Shown: piece by piece, positions 23,101-35,566 of the stretch
Numbering within the stretch: the stretch's first letter is position 1
How the letters are laid out: the number at the start of each line of letters is the position of its first letter
NCBI GenBank assembly: GCA_963931925.1
Contig: OZ007569.1
Coordinates: 61,412,050-61,476,049 of the forward strand
Length of the DNA stretch: 64,000 nt
Reading direction: 5' to 3'
Source: Onchidella celtica
Taxonomy: Eukaryota > Mollusca > Gastropoda > Systellommatophora > Onchidiidae
The notes under the pieces: model-generated
What the model was told of the DNA's origin: nothing
The model's input: the letters and a program-made list of their open reading frames with translations, nothing else
Databases searched by the model: none
Program-made: the position numbers and the translations under genes

Positions 23101-24160
23101 TCAGCTGTCACATATTGCAAGTTCTCCCATTGGTAAAACATGCAGACTTAATCCACTAAGGACTGCAGTTTATTTCTTTCCTTGGTTGCGAATTTTATCA
23201 ATTCAGAGTCATTATTGTGGTTACTGTTGCTAGTGTAAATAATATAATATTGTGGCGTTTTTGTTTGTTTGTGGGGCTTTTTTTTTTCTTGTACATAATA
23301 GTGTTACCCAGGTTGGGCAATCACACCAGTAATAACACTACTTTAGTATCTATAACTATTTATGCAGTAGCAGAACTGGAATGTAGAGAACCCAATGTGT
23401 AACCCGCTGGGCTTAATTAAAAGAACATTTCATTAATATTCGATACCACTTTTCAGAGCAGGAGTAACAATATCATCATAATTATATGATGGCAGGAATA
23501 CACCTACGGTGGTGAAATTAATATATTCGGCCCAAGCGTCTCATACTTACACTCCTTAACATACTTCGTACTGCATATAATTAGAGATAAACCAATACAT
23601 GAAAGTAGAAAATAAAAAGTTTTAAAAAGTTGAACTTTTTCAAATGACTTCGCGCTGTAAAACACAAATTACCCAGTGACCATCGATCAATCTCCGATAC
23701 ATTGAGCATTTTGTTCAGCAAATCTGGTTCGTCCGTATTGGCGTACAGTTTTAAGATAACGAAAGACACACTTCACTTGTTGTGATAAAAAATGATTTGT
23801 GTTATTTGAATAAGCCTTAAGTCAACAAATGCAGAGCTACCATGACTGAAGATTAAATTCTAAACCAACCTGAACCAGGACGATTGCAAAAAGAGTTAAC
23901 GTCCGTGATAGCACAGAATATGTATGTGTCGTGCAGTAAGAACAAAACATCTAGTCGTCCATTATAGGGAGGAGAAACAGAAATTTAAAAGAGGTTGTAA
24001 TTTGTCTTTCCAGAAAAACTGTTTCCAGTTTGTGTAACTCTGAATTCATCACTTTAACCTGTAGACTTTCTCAGTTCACAGACGTGCACCTGTTACACGT
24101 TTATCGACATTCTTCGCTACTGAAGGGTGAGTTAAAGGTTCCTTGTCATTTGCTAGTTTA
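20122..24160. other. long non-coding stretch upstream of gene 2
   Basis: About 4 kb without a recognisable exon, RNA gene or mobile element. It may be intron of gene 2 if the copy at 20005 belongs to the same locus. Confidence 0.45.
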
Positions 24161-24164
24161 GCTT

Positions 24165-24275
24165 TAGTTAGTTTTAGTTATCTTTACTCAATTCTATTTA
24201 AGTTTAGTGAATCAAGTTTGATTTAATCTAGTTTTGTTTAACCAAGTTTAGTTAGTTATTTAGTTAGTTAGTTAT

Positions 24276-24332
<57 letters not shown>

Positions 24333-24425
24333 CAGTTTAGTTCTTTAGTTAGTTAGTTAGTTATTCAATTGGTTGGTTGGTTGGTTGGTTGGCTGGTTGG
24401 TTGGTTGGTTGGTTGGGTTGGTTAG
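24165..24425. repeat. (GTTA)n and (GGTT)n microsatellite
   Basis: A degenerate TTTAGTTA region leads into a clean GTTA array (about 24240-24360), followed by GGTT units to about 24422. It lies about 100 bp before the splice acceptor of gene 2. Confidence 0.9.
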
Positions 24426-24525
24426 CTTTAGTTAATCAGAATATGTTTTAATCGCAAATTGTCTCAAATTGTTGTGTCTTTTCTGAGATGTCAATATTGT
24501 GTTGGGTTTTTTTTTTATTCCTCAG

Positions 24526-25381
24526 GAAGTGCAGTATGAAAGAACGTGATAACTCCAGAATGCTGTCAAGAGGAAAACAACCACAAAGTCCTGGGAGAAA
24601 TATGGTCCTTTCTGGCAACAAACTTCCCTCACTGACATCTAACGAAACATTCACAAGAGTCAGTTCGGGGACAGAGAGTGTGAAATCCAGGTCAGCTTTG
24701 CCAGATAGCAGGAAACAAACAAGTCGTAATACTACTGATTTAACATTACAAGTGTACAGCCACATGAAAATTCAGCGTAAATTTGAAGAAGATAGAAATT
24801 CGAAGATTTCCAGAACAGAACGTAAACGACAAAAAGTGAAACGAGAGCTCTGTAGATCGACAATGCCTTCCCGTGACGATTTTGCTCCGAGATGGATATA
24901 TCACCGTGGAGCATACGGGCCTTTGGGACAACGACAGAATGGTGATTCAAACCCGGATTCTGGTTCAGCAGAGGGTCGCACTGGAACACCCGACTATGAA
25001 GGTCGGCAGTCCATGTCTCCACTGAGAGACGTAAGCAAACACAGTGATGAAGATATCCATGCCTCTTCAGTTACTGCTGATCAGAATTTCGAAGCCAACT
25101 CCTCGATGAAAAAGTCCAGCTCAACACAGACTCCCCGGTCCACACATCGATCAGCTGGAGGCGTGTTTCACAGTGCACATAGTCCTGGCGGCTACACTTA
25201 TCACACCATCAAAGGACCAGGTAGAATTCACATTAAATTCTCTTCAAGGGCCACATCCGACAATAGATCTTCAAACAAATCAGTTCAAAGGAAGACAGGT
25301 TATCAGTGGGATTGTATGCCAGCTGGCTGTGTGGTTCCCTCACATGTGGCGCAGGTCCAGATTGACGGCAATTTATTGTAG
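24526..25381 (+). CDS. gene 2: last coding exon of an unrecognised Ser/basic-rich protein
   Basis: A strong acceptor (T-run, ATTCCTCAG at 24525) precedes 284 open codons ending in a stop. The first base of the exon completes a codon, so the start codon should be in an earlier exon; the first internal ATG is 24536. The product is not recognised. Residues about 75-108 are a charged, probably helical stretch (KIQRKFEEDR, RTERKRQKVKREL). Around 115-133 there is an aromatic patch (DDFAPRWIYHRGAYGPL). At 199-203 a STQT core after Lys and Ser resembles a dynein light chain (LC8) docking motif. Residues 219-239 (SPGGYTYHTIKG, GRIHIKF) and the C-terminal Trp/Cys-containing 40 residues look least disordered and most worth a homology search. 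A likely polyadenylation signal AATAAA is near 25888. Confidence 0.65.
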
Positions 25382-27479
25382 CTGTTTAAACCCACAGATA
25401 TCAACATAGAATGTGAAACTGGGGTTTTCTTGACAATTTTGTAGTGTAGGAAGTAGACCAGTAGAAGAGGACTAACTTGGACATTGACGGCCTGCTCTAT
25501 AAGGCAGGATGTTAAAAGTTCAGTATGCAGTCTCAGGAGGAAAGTAACTTGGGAATGTACTATGGAATTGTAACCTTCATCCATATAAGGCGGTATTCGT
25601 AGTTTTACCAGAAGCTTTATCGCTGTGCTTTGTCAATGTCAGTGATAAGATGGAAGACGATAATATAGTGAAAGGGTTACTATAAGTATAAGTAATGCCT
25701 GTATTTTTGTTGTTCTCTCAACAGTGACCACAGGTGACCAATGAGCTAAAGATGAGTGAAAATTTCATCTGCCTTTCAAGATTGCACGATAGCTTTGAAA
25801 AAGTGTAAATCTTAAATATAAACACAAAATCTAAGTATTAAGCCTTTCATCTTAACGCTGCAAGGCGTCTTTGACAAAAAATTATAATAATAAAACAGTC
25901 AGCAAGACCTATTTTTAACCATAACTGTTGCAATCTATGCTTATAGGCGGATCCAAAGTAGACACCTTGCCTATACACATAAAGGGTTTTACTGTCTTGA
26001 AGTTTCAATAAGTCTTTATTGTGTTTTCACTTAACAATTGCACAGAACCGGTACTGTGCTTTGACAGAGGACAAAGCCTTCTTTGTATCAGACTTATGTA
26101 CAGTTTTGTTGCATATCGTTATTTTTAGTATTACTACACACCCGCCGGAGGTGTTGATCACAAAGATTGCTGACAATTTTAGTACGGTTGTGTGAAGATT
26201 CAGATGAAGTTGTAGGACCTTTTTCCATCCCTGTCTTTTGACATTGCTCGTCTTTTACACTCAAGCATTATTTTGATCTTTTATTTTCAATGTTTACCTT
26301 GCTTTTCTTGTTTTGTGTAAACTATGAACACAGGCTAATCAAATAGTACATCGTTTGTTTTCGTTTAGAATAATTTTCTTTAGCTTTCATTTCATTATCA
26401 GTTTACAATGTTTGTTATGTATCTGTATTCCTCGTTGCTGTTAAAGTTCTGTTCAACTTTAAGTTACATTATCCTTTCAATAATGCTGATTGTCACTATA
26501 GTGACCACGCAGCTTTCGCATAGTTTGAAAGTAACAGTTTTCCATATTGGACTTCAACGCCGAAGCGAAAACCATACGGAATTCAGAGGATAAAATCGAT
26601 GGGTCTGCACTTGTATTTGAATTGATATAGAAATAGGTAGTAATGCTCAAATGTTATATATATAAATCTAGATTCTATATCTATAGTCAATGCACTAGGT
26701 GCAGTCAGCACGTTGATGCGGTAAATATTTGCTTTTTCCATACAGTTTCATTTACCAGTGTTTTTGTGACTAATCCACGCGTTTTGTGACGTTCTTATCA
26801 AGAGATCACAACATCACATAGCATATGACTGCTGTTTAAGCTTGTATTTTGCCTTGGCTAACTTTCCCAAGTTTTGTGTTCGCACAACTTCCATCTTGAG
26901 TTCAAAGGTAAATATGTGACCCTACAGATTTCTCCATTTAGTGGTCTGGTGTAAGCTCACAGAAGTGCTCTGAACGCTCTACTTCGGGTGGATTTTCATT
27001 TTAAAAAAATGTTTTCTGGGTATTATGAGTATGATTATACACATATGGCACTGACTGCACTGACATGCATTCATCTGACACCTTGCATGAGGTGCGGTCA
27101 CTGGTAATTGCATTGTGACATCAGTGTTGTAAGTGCATCAACTGGGATCACTAGCACCATTATTATTTATTGTTATGATTACATGATGTATTCAAAACAA
27201 GAGTTGAAAAGAGCCAGTGCACACCAGCTAATAGTAAACAACTGAATTTAATGTGAAACAAAGAATAATATTGTGGTAAAATCCAAGTACTAGTTTTATA
27301 GTAAATTCATTGACTTAAATTGAATGAGAACAGTTCTCCCTCCTTTTAAAGCAGGAAAGAAAGAAGGTAGAGAAGAAACAGTAGGTACAGGGGCAGAGGA
27401 AAAGAAAGAAGGAGTTAGCAGAGGAAAAGGAAAGGGAAGGTAGAAAGCAGAAACTGTAGTGCAACGGGTGTGTAAACGC
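25382..27479. other. 3' UTR of gene 2, then intergenic
   Basis: The first 500 bp probably contain the 3' UTR, with AATAAA near 25888. Nothing else is recognised. Confidence 0.4.
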
Positions 27480-27545
27480 TGAGGCGCAGTCCGCGCTTGC
27501 CCTATACAAGATGGCGACTATCGCCTTCTAATGCGCACGCATGAA
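27480..27545 (+). promoter_or_regulatory. possible TATA-less promoter (YY1- and NRF1-like sites)
   Basis: A locally G+C-richer patch contains CAAGATGGCGAC (27508-27519), close to the YY1 initiator AAGATGGCGGC, and TGCGCACGCATG (27532-27543), close to the NRF1 palindrome. Such pairs mark TATA-less housekeeping promoters in animals. No exon with a clear donor was found next to it, so this is tentative. Confidence 0.3.
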
Positions 27546-27674
27546 ATCAGCTGTACGGACTCCAGTGTTATTAATAGCTCCATGATTCATGTAATAAACT
27601 CTGGTAAAATCCGTCCAGTTATCTCTGCTGTTACCCTGGCTCTCGTTCTCTGCTTCACTCACAGCTGTCTAGAC

Positions 27675-28145
27675 CAGTGGTTCTCAATCTTTGTCCACGG
27701 CCCACTTCCCTTTTCCAAAAAAAAAAAAAAAATGTGCCCCACCCTGATGAGATGAAGTTAGTATATAGAATATAGAAACAGATTTTAAAATATTTATATT
27801 ATTTAATATATATACATTCAAAAGACGTTTTAATTAAAACTTACTTCAAACTTTATCCACCTGTTTCTTACTTTAATGGTAGCCTTACCCTTGATACTGG
27901 TGGGAGAAATGTTTGACCCGAGGAACCAGTTTTGCCTGTATTAGCCTTAAATCACCAAATTTCGTGATATCCTGTCGATTTCTTTTAGCTTGCAACCATC
28001 ACAACATAAACAAACAACAGCTTATCTATACAGTTAAGTTAAAACACATTATGAAATTAAGACTTTTATGATAAAACCTCAGCGCCCCATTCTGAAGTCC
28101 CACGCCCCACCAAAATATTGCTATGCCCCACCTTGGGGAACACTG
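27675..28145. mobile_element. hAT-like non-autonomous DNA element
   Basis: The ends are CAGTGGTTCTCAA at the left and GGGGAACACTG at the right, the hAT-type CAGTG...CACTG form. The flanking 8-mers are GTCTAGAC (27667-27674) and GTCAATAC (28146-28153). They agree at six of eight positions, as an aged 8-bp target duplication would. GCCCCAC-type subterminal repeats lie at both ends. The 471-bp interior has no transposase frame. Confidence 0.8.
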
Positions 28146-28469
28146 GTCAATACCAACCTGTCAAGATTTTGCTCGTTGTTCACAACTTCATCTTCTGTTT
28201 CTGTTCTGCATCTATTCTAGCATTACTTTCTTCTAACCAAGTATTCAGTATGCTAAGTACAATGAGAATAGGATTGTGATAATATTGCCAGTTTTTGGTT
28301 TGATCTTTGTTGTTTAATGCAAATGACCTGTAGGTTTAATATCTAAATTTCTCCAAAAAGTCCGAAGGTTTGGAATGCACTTTTTCTTATCCCGAAAATG
28401 GTGCTCAAGCAAATCTGTGCGTCCAGTTTCTTTTCTTCTTTATTGCTTCTTCTTTTCTTTCTTTCTCCC

Positions 28470-28487
28470 TCCCCCCCCCCCCCCCCC

Positions 28488-28535
<48 letters not shown>
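28470..28535. repeat. poly-C plus (CT)n tract
   Basis: About 18 C followed by about 22 CT units. Sequencing or assembly is likely to be unreliable here. Confidence 0.9.
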
Positions 28536-28540
<5 letters not shown>

Positions 28541-29585
28541 AACGAATTTGCAGGCCCAGTGCATAAGACATTGCAAGTTAATAAACAATTGTCAGTTGTG
28601 AATCTGCAATCTGCAAATACATGCCTTCTCTGAGCATGTGCACACTACCCAAAACCAGGAAGGCGGGAGCCAGATCAACCGCAGTGGGGTATCTTGAAGT
28701 TAGGTCAAAGCTGCCTGTTTGACAAAGGACACCACTTCTCTGTGTGAAAGTAGGCTTCCGCAGATATGAATCATGTTGTAAGACGGAGGAGTTATAACTT
28801 TTTAACTTTAAACTTTAGAACAGGAAATCTCTTGAATGTGTTTGCTGTTCCGCTCTCATTGACACTTTCACTCTGATTTTAGTTTACAAAAGCGAATTAA
28901 CCGGTAATCTGACAAAGGTCAATAGTTTGTCTCCTCAGTGCAGACACCCTGCGATATCTCCAATTCCTTTGAAGCGCATGGTATTTTTATGCACCAATTC
29001 ACTGCTTTTCAAAGATTTTATTGCCTTTGCAATTCTTTCTGTATTATCCAGATTTTTTATCGTGCACAAACATGTATTTTGAATGTACGAATATCACATT
29101 ACAGAAGCAATGCTGGTGAACAGGATACTATACTCTTAGAACATCAAAAAGCAGATAAAATATTTCAAAGCAAATACTGAGGTTGTTATCCTTACTGGTG
29201 ATTTTTGTGTGGTTCTGCTGTCATGTGTGGTTGTTCCTTTTGATATAACTGTCAAAAACGATACAAATAATTACTCCGAAGAAAGGTACCAAATCAGGCT
29301 ATTTAACGAGGCATCCAAGTTTATTACAATATAATCCTTCGACTGAATGTCAGAGGCCCTGAATTTTTGTAACATTATAAATGGGATTTCCTTGTGAGAT
29401 TTCAGCTTCGTCTACATAATGCTAATGATGATTATCATTATAATGATAATGTGTTATGATAGCTGTTAGTGTGATATTAAATACTGATGTTCGACCAAGG
29501 ATCGGTGTGGCGTCACTATATATTCAAGAGGCATTTCATCTTCAGCCATGTTCTACAGTGAGCGATTTTAAAATTTATGATCATA
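28536..29585. other. intergenic, no gene seen
   Basis: No exon, RNA gene or element is recognised. Confidence 0.5.
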
Positions 29586-29894
29586 TAATATAATGGAGCT
29601 AGAGGGTGAACATAATGAGCAATCAAAATTTCTGGACTATGTGGCCCAAAAACTACGCATTTTGTACATTGCTTCAGTCTTCGACGATACGTTACGTGGA
29701 CATACCCATTCTGGACAAAATCCAGTCGACAATATTCGTTATTTACGATTTTTTGTAGCCTCCAAAAAGGCGAATTTTCGTCAAGCAAAATGAAAAGTAT
29801 GATAGGAAATTTCGTTCTCCGCCTCCTATTGCAGATCGAAAACCAACTTCATCACATCCGTGTATTCTGCATGGAATTATGGCGTAACGGTTAG
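29586..29894. repeat. diverged direct repeat, copy 1
   Basis: This segment matches 30505-30815 in the same direction. Shared stretches include ATGGAGCTAGAG, TACRTGGACA, AAAAGTATGA.MGGAAATTTC and TTCGTTCTCCGCCT, then AAAATCAACTTC/AAAACCAACTTC and TGTA.AAT.TATGGAATT. The copies lie about 920 bp apart and are old. Their origin is unknown. Confidence 0.65.
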
Positions 29895-30116
29895 AGGACG
29901 AAAAACTCGGAAGGCCCTTGTGCACGTTGGGCACGTCACGTTAAAGATACCTTGGCAGTTGGAAATTGAAAAAGAGCAGGCTGAACAGGCCGCTGCCCGG
30001 GCAAAAATTATTTTTCAGAAATGAATCCCTACCATGGCAACAAAAATAAAAACAAGAAAAGTGGGGTGTAAATGCTAAGGGCAATGAACCTCCTAAAATG
30101 AAGACCTAAACACAAG
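29895..30116 (+). mobile_element. SINE fragment, copy A (5'-truncated)
   Basis: It begins inside the SINE body (GGACGAAAAACTCGG) and continues through GTGCACGTTGGGCACG, TTAAAGATACCTTGGCAGTT and GCCGCTGCCCGGGCAAAA to the tail (AACCTCCTAAAATGAAGACC). The tRNA-like head is absent, the usual result of 5' truncation. It sits exactly at the end of direct-repeat copy 1. Confidence 0.8.
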
Positions 30117-30504
30117 AAGAGGCCAACAAACAACTTTTGAGTCCACTTCGAAGAAAAAAAATAATGTGGAGTTTACAAGCGCCCTACTACCAATAGATAT
30201 ACTTCATATTTATCAATATTCTTACATCTGTGTGCAAGCGTCACATCATTATTATTGAGGAAGACAACAGTGTCACACTTTTCAGTACCAGAATGATATG
30301 GAACTGGTTTATTTTGTTAAAAGCATAAGCGACAGTATGAAACTTTATTTGATGTAAGCCTGTACTTAAAGTAATACCGATGTCAACAATATAAGTTAAT
30401 ATTGAATGAGCCGATGGTGGAGATCAGGACAATATTTTGACAATGTTAGGTACCTCATCTAGACCTGCAGGGATTATATCACTATTATGTCCATGTTGGA
30501 CATG
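30117..30504. repeat. segment with a second copy near 33570
   Basis: Bases about 30308-30450 resemble 33570-33712 in the same direction. Shared landmarks are GTTAAA.GCATAAG, TATGAAACT, AATATTGAATGAGCC/ATATGGAATGAGCC and TATTTTGACA. The block is an old repeat of unknown type. Confidence 0.5.
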
Positions 30505-30815
30505 CTATTATATCATGGAGCTAGAGAGTGCATGCACGTAAAACTCTGTGGCCAGGTGACCAAAAACTATGAAACATTCTGTACTGCCTCAATTTTTGAG
30601 ATGAGTTACATGGACACATCCATTTCGACCAATATCCAGATTAAGATTATGTATTTTATGTTGTTGTTGTTTTTTATGCTAAAAAAGTGAGAAATTTTTC
30701 CTCAAACAAAATAGAAAAGTATGACCGGAAATTTCGTTCTCCGCCTATCTTAAAACATCGTTGGTCGAAAATCAACTTCAGGACATCAGTGTATAATGTA
30801 TGGAATTGTGGTGTA
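30505..30815. repeat. diverged direct repeat, copy 2
   Basis: Partner of 29586-29894. No SINE is attached, which shows that the SINE joined copy 1 after the two copies arose. Confidence 0.65.
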
Positions 30816-33569
30816 ACAATCAGGTCTATTAGACTTTGCATCAAATCCAAATTTTGTTATTAAACAGATCTGAATCTACATAATTTATACGGCTTGATAC
30901 AATGAATTTGCAAGATTTACCTTGCCAGAGCCTGCTAAACACCTTCCCTACTACCACTCGGTAATTATCATAACAGAATCGTCAGTACAGTAAAGAATAT
31001 GGTCTCAACAAACATTATGTAAGACTGCTGCACCTCAAGTCATTCAATAGATTATTTGCTAACCGCACTTAGGATACCATTTAGTATGATTTATGCACTT
31101 GCAATGAAGAACAAAGCTGCGTCAAAGAAAACTATTCAGTTTGATATACTGGTTTTATATTCTTTAATTTGCGTTTTTGGCACTGTTACTACTAAAAACT
31201 TTACCTTAAGTTTTTGTTATACATTTTATGTAGATATCACTACCTGATCAGAAGAACATGGACTGAATTACATCTCTTGATACTGGTTGTTTACTGTAGT
31301 ATACACTGTACGTAGCTGTCACATTGAACGAAATTTATTGTGGTTGCATGCCACGGCCATTGCAGCTTTATTATATGTATGGAAATGATTCATCTTTTCA
31401 CATTATGACATTTGTTGCATGTCACAACAGACGTGCTGTTAGATCCTCGAGAAATCCGGCACAGATTCTAAAAACTGTGTTATCAATTTAAATTTCAAGT
31501 CAGTCACAACACACCGAGATGAATCCTCGCACGAAGCACTTAAACATAACATCTTGCAGGTCGATTGGTCCCGTCATGTAGAATAATTATTGAAGGATAT
31601 AACTGAGTGTCTGGGAGTTGTAAAAAAAAAAAAAAAAACATGAATAAAGAAAAGCCGAGAAGGAAAAAAATTCTTTATACCTTATAATTATGCGAATAGA
31701 AATTGAATGGGGCACCTGCTTTTGAACAGCGGGACTTTCTAGGACAAATATTTTTCTGTCTTTTAAACATGCATCCCCCACAGCAGCTATTGAGAAGAAT
31801 ATTTAATAACAACGTGTGGCGACATTGAAAAAAAAATAATGCATAATTTCATCGTGTACCACCTGTGGTGATTTTCTCAAGTTATATAACAATCTATTTA
31901 AGTGCAAGATGATGACTCATGTATTTCTCCTTTCACCTCAACTGGTCTTTGTTACTTTTTTTCCCTCCGACAATTTTTCTTTATGCTGGCAACTCCTGTT
32001 ATTTTCGAGCCATATTTAGGTAGCTGCATATTACACACTGTGTGTGTCCGCTGGTCTATTTGATAGGGCTAATTGGACACCCCGTGGTGGAAACTGCGAG
32101 AGACTTTGTTGTTGTTGTTTTTGTATTAAAAATTTCATTCTAACGGATACATTTACCGAGAGGAGAGGGAGGGTGGTGTGCACTCTGCGAGCACAAGGTG
32201 TATTTAGCCTAAGAGAACACATGGGGAGGGGGAGAGAAGGACATCACAGGAATTTGGAAAGAAAAGAAAACTACAGCATAGATAGCTTTCGAAGAGACAA
32301 CATTTTTATCTCTCTTCCTTTTATCTCACATGTGGTGCTTTCAGATCAAAGTCAAACAAGGGAAATAATCCTGGATTTATTCGTCGTTTTGTAACGGTTA
32401 TCAGTACTTGGTTTGTCAGATCTTGCAAAGGCGTCAAATTGACATTGGTGAATGTACAATTATTAATTCGTTTTTCTCTCTCTTGCTTCTGTTGACCTCC
32501 CAGTTTGTAAACGTTATAATCATTTCGCGGGAAGTGGTGAGGTATATATATATATATATATACAGCCTTTTGTCATCTACCTTTTACGATCTTCCTTAAC
32601 GTAACAGTTCATGCTAAGGGGTTCCCATTGACTCGTTTTACAATATCAATAGTTTTTTAATCAAAGGCTCCACCCTGACCCCCTTTGCCTTTACCAGGGC
32701 GAGTAGGCCCCTTCGAAATGGTAGGCCCATGCCAATTGGCGAATCCAACCCCCCCCCCTCTTACCTCTGCCCCCACCCCCAAAGAACCCACCGATCTGGC
32801 CTGAAGGCTTGCTCCGAAGTGAGTCAAGTTTGTTCTGCGTCGGTTTTGACTCAAGACCTGAACTCCCTTTGAATCAGTTCGGGAGATTAGACCTATTTCA
32901 TTCTCCTTAGTGCTCAAGGTCCCTGTAACCTTCATAGACCACAAGACCAAGCAAAACTCAGTGAGCTATGAACCCAAGTGGCATAATCCAAGCTTCCCAG
33001 TTACGCACCAATAATCTTCCTTGGCAGAAATTTTGCACGTCGCACCCAAATAGACACGCTCTACAGTGACGAAAATAGCACGATTGTCTAGTCTGGGGGG
33101 AAAAAATTGCTTTCAAATTCATGGTGGAAATTTTCCTTATTGTTATGGCCCAAGCCTGAAATGTCACGAAATTAGTTTCTTGCCTTCACTGAATGAAACA
33201 ATCTGTGTCGCAAATCTAGTGGAAGATTATAATTAAGACTTCTGTTCAGCGGCGTTGCGTTTGATGTTTTCATTAAGTCTCCAGCATTTTCATCACCTGT
33301 TTCACAAGTGCCCTGCAAGAGATCCTCTGCCAAGCGTGGCCAAATCTGCTTGAGGATAATCAGTAAGGGAAAGTAAGCCGGACTTCGATGACTTTTTAAA
33401 AATTTTATATCACCCCTTCCTCATATACACTTTACACTATGGCGACCTTAGTTTTTGTCTGTTCCAACTCCAATTTTTGCACGACTGAGAAATTCGACGT
33501 TAAATGTTTGAATACTTTTTTCTTATCAGAAAGACATTAATTTTATGAAAATGGCTCATAGCTCAATGA
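30816..33569. other. intergenic, no gene seen
   Basis: Contains a short (TA)n at about 32543-32562 and C-rich/G-rich patches near 32745-32785. Open frames at 32031-32394 overlap each other on both strands and show no protein-like features. Confidence 0.5.
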
Positions 33570-33712
33570 CGTGTTGTTAAAGCATAAGACGCGATATGAA
33601 ACTCTTTCACGTAAACTCTCTTCTAAAATGTATATCAATATCAACGATACAGATCAATATGGAATGAGCCAATCACGACGACCAGAACTATTATTTTGAC
33701 AGTGTGGCTCCA
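33570..33712. repeat. second copy of the 30308-30450 segment
   Basis: Shares the same ordered landmarks as the copy at 30308, with visible drift. Confidence 0.5.
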
Positions 33713-34177
33713 CTGTGATGATAGTGGGCAAAATAAATGTTATTTTTAAATAATGACGATGAACTTTAAAGTGAGGACACGGAAGGCTTGTTTTGAAGCT
33801 GCAATATGTGAACATTTGATAAAATGAGGAAGAAAGGAATATTCCAGGTGTCTTTGACGTCGATTCACCAAAAAAGGCAACTGGTCACGACATGAAATCA
33901 TACATGCCAGGTGATCTTAGTAAGCATTATGTTGAACTCCAAACACAATTTAATTGACGTATCACGCTTGTTTTATCTCGTTTATATTTATGACACATTG
34001 AAGGCATTGTTTTGTTGAATAAAAAGATGAGGGTTTGTATTGTCTTGATGCAGTTGATGAGATCTCAACAAACTTGAACCAACCATTTACAAGATGGTAT
34101 AAATAATCTTTATTTGATAATCTTAATTACAGTGGAAACATTTCGCACAAGAAACAAGTCCATGTGATGGAGAGCTA

Positions 34178-34356
34178 CAGAACCGTCTTAACTTAATGCA
34201 TGGGCACGCTCGGCAGTTGCCTAGGGGCCCCAAGGTTTTTTTTTTTTTGGGGGGGGGGGGAGGGGGCATGCTTGCACATTTACAATGGTTTTGAAAACGG
34301 TGGGGGGGGGGAGCTATTGCTTGCCAGGGGCCCATAATGTTTTTAAGACGGCCCTG
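34178..34356. mobile_element. hAT-like MITE, 179 bp
   Basis: The left end CAGAACCGTCTTAA and right end TTAAGACGGCCCTG are inverted copies. The flanking 8-mers GAGAGCTA and AAAAGCTA agree at six of eight, as expected for a hAT-type target duplication. The inside is G-rich with GTTGCCTAGGGGCCCC/TTGCCAGGGGCCC and two G runs. There is no coding capacity. Confidence 0.75.
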
Positions 34357-35089
34357 AAAAGCTACATAAAATAATGATATTTTAAAGTGCTCAAAGTTAA
34401 GGATTACATCACTGCTCTTGCCACAGACTTTCTCGCCTGTTTCCGGCAATGATTACAGTAAAGCAATTCATGGTAACAGTATACATTTGCTAAAAGCACA
34501 TATGCAATGTTGACATTGTTGTCTCAGGATGCTAAAGTGATTCAATGCTACGTTTTAACACAGAGTTAAAATGTATAATCTGTGCACTGATTATGGCATC
34601 ATAATAATAGGCCCTTCTCAAATATTTGTGAGAGCGTGTATGAACTGGCATGGTTACAGTGCCAATGATGCAACTGAAAACTTTCTGCCCTCATGTTAAA
34701 TTCGAGCAAGTTATTTTTGAAAACTCACTGTACACAAAATTACCAACAGGCATCAAGATACAGAAAAAATAAATAGTAAAAGTACTTTGCCAGTGTTATG
34801 CAAAATAAATAGTGTAGAAAATAATAGCCCTATTTCATGTAACGATTGCGATTATCAAGACTTTGCCATTTTTTTTCGTTCTGGTGAAATAATTTATATT
34901 CTAATGGAAGCTGTGGCTCAACTACTTGTGCTAAGCTGAAGACTTCAAAATCTAACTTAAAACAATCCTCGGGCATTCAAAATGGAAACAGAACAGAGCA
35001 GAATAACAGAAGAACATGTAGCATAATTATTTTCTATTATTTTTTGCTGACCTTAATTCAACTTTGTACGAAGCCTATTGCGACCCCAA

Positions 35090-35093
<4 letters not shown>
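34357..35093. other. intergenic, no gene seen
   Basis: Nothing recognised. Confidence 0.5.
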
Positions 35094-35157
<64 letters not shown>

Positions 35158-35172
35158 CTGTGTGTGTGTGTG
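35094..35172. repeat. (CT)n then (TG)n microsatellite
   Basis: About 29 CT units followed by a short TG run. Confidence 0.9.
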
Positions 35173-35392
35173 TTGGAGTGGGGTGGGAGTGTTAATGTGC
35201 TCATGCCTTCTACTTAATGATGTTTGATATGATTCTCAAGTCTCAGAACATCCAGCAGACAGGAAAAGCGTTTCTAAATCTTTATAAGATAAGCACTCAC
35301 TTCCAGCTCATTTCGCCAAACTCTTCCAATGGCTGGTCAGAAATCGGATACCAACTACATATATCTCTATTTTTGACAGAGCTACTGTAAAT

Positions 35393-35566
35393 TGTGTTGA
35401 AATCCAACATAAGCAATGATGTCACCTATTTCTAATCCAACATAAGCAATGATGTCACCTATTTCTAATCCAACACAAGCAATGATGTCACCTATTTCTA
35501 ATCCAACATAAGCAATGATGTCACCTATTTCTAATCCAACATAAGCAATGATGTCACCTATTTCTA
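35393..35566. repeat. 33-bp minisatellite, five units
   Basis: Five nearly identical 33-bp units (AATCCAACATAAGCAATGAT, then GTCACCTATTTCT) stand in tandem. Because 33 is a multiple of three, the minus strand stays open and reads LEIGDIIAYVG five times inside a 69-codon frame. No splice sites, start context or homology support a gene, so it is listed as a repeat. Confidence 0.9.

Noticed and set aside
35393-35566. CRISPR array
   Set aside because: The units are directly abutting without spacers, in an animal genome; it is a minisatellite.
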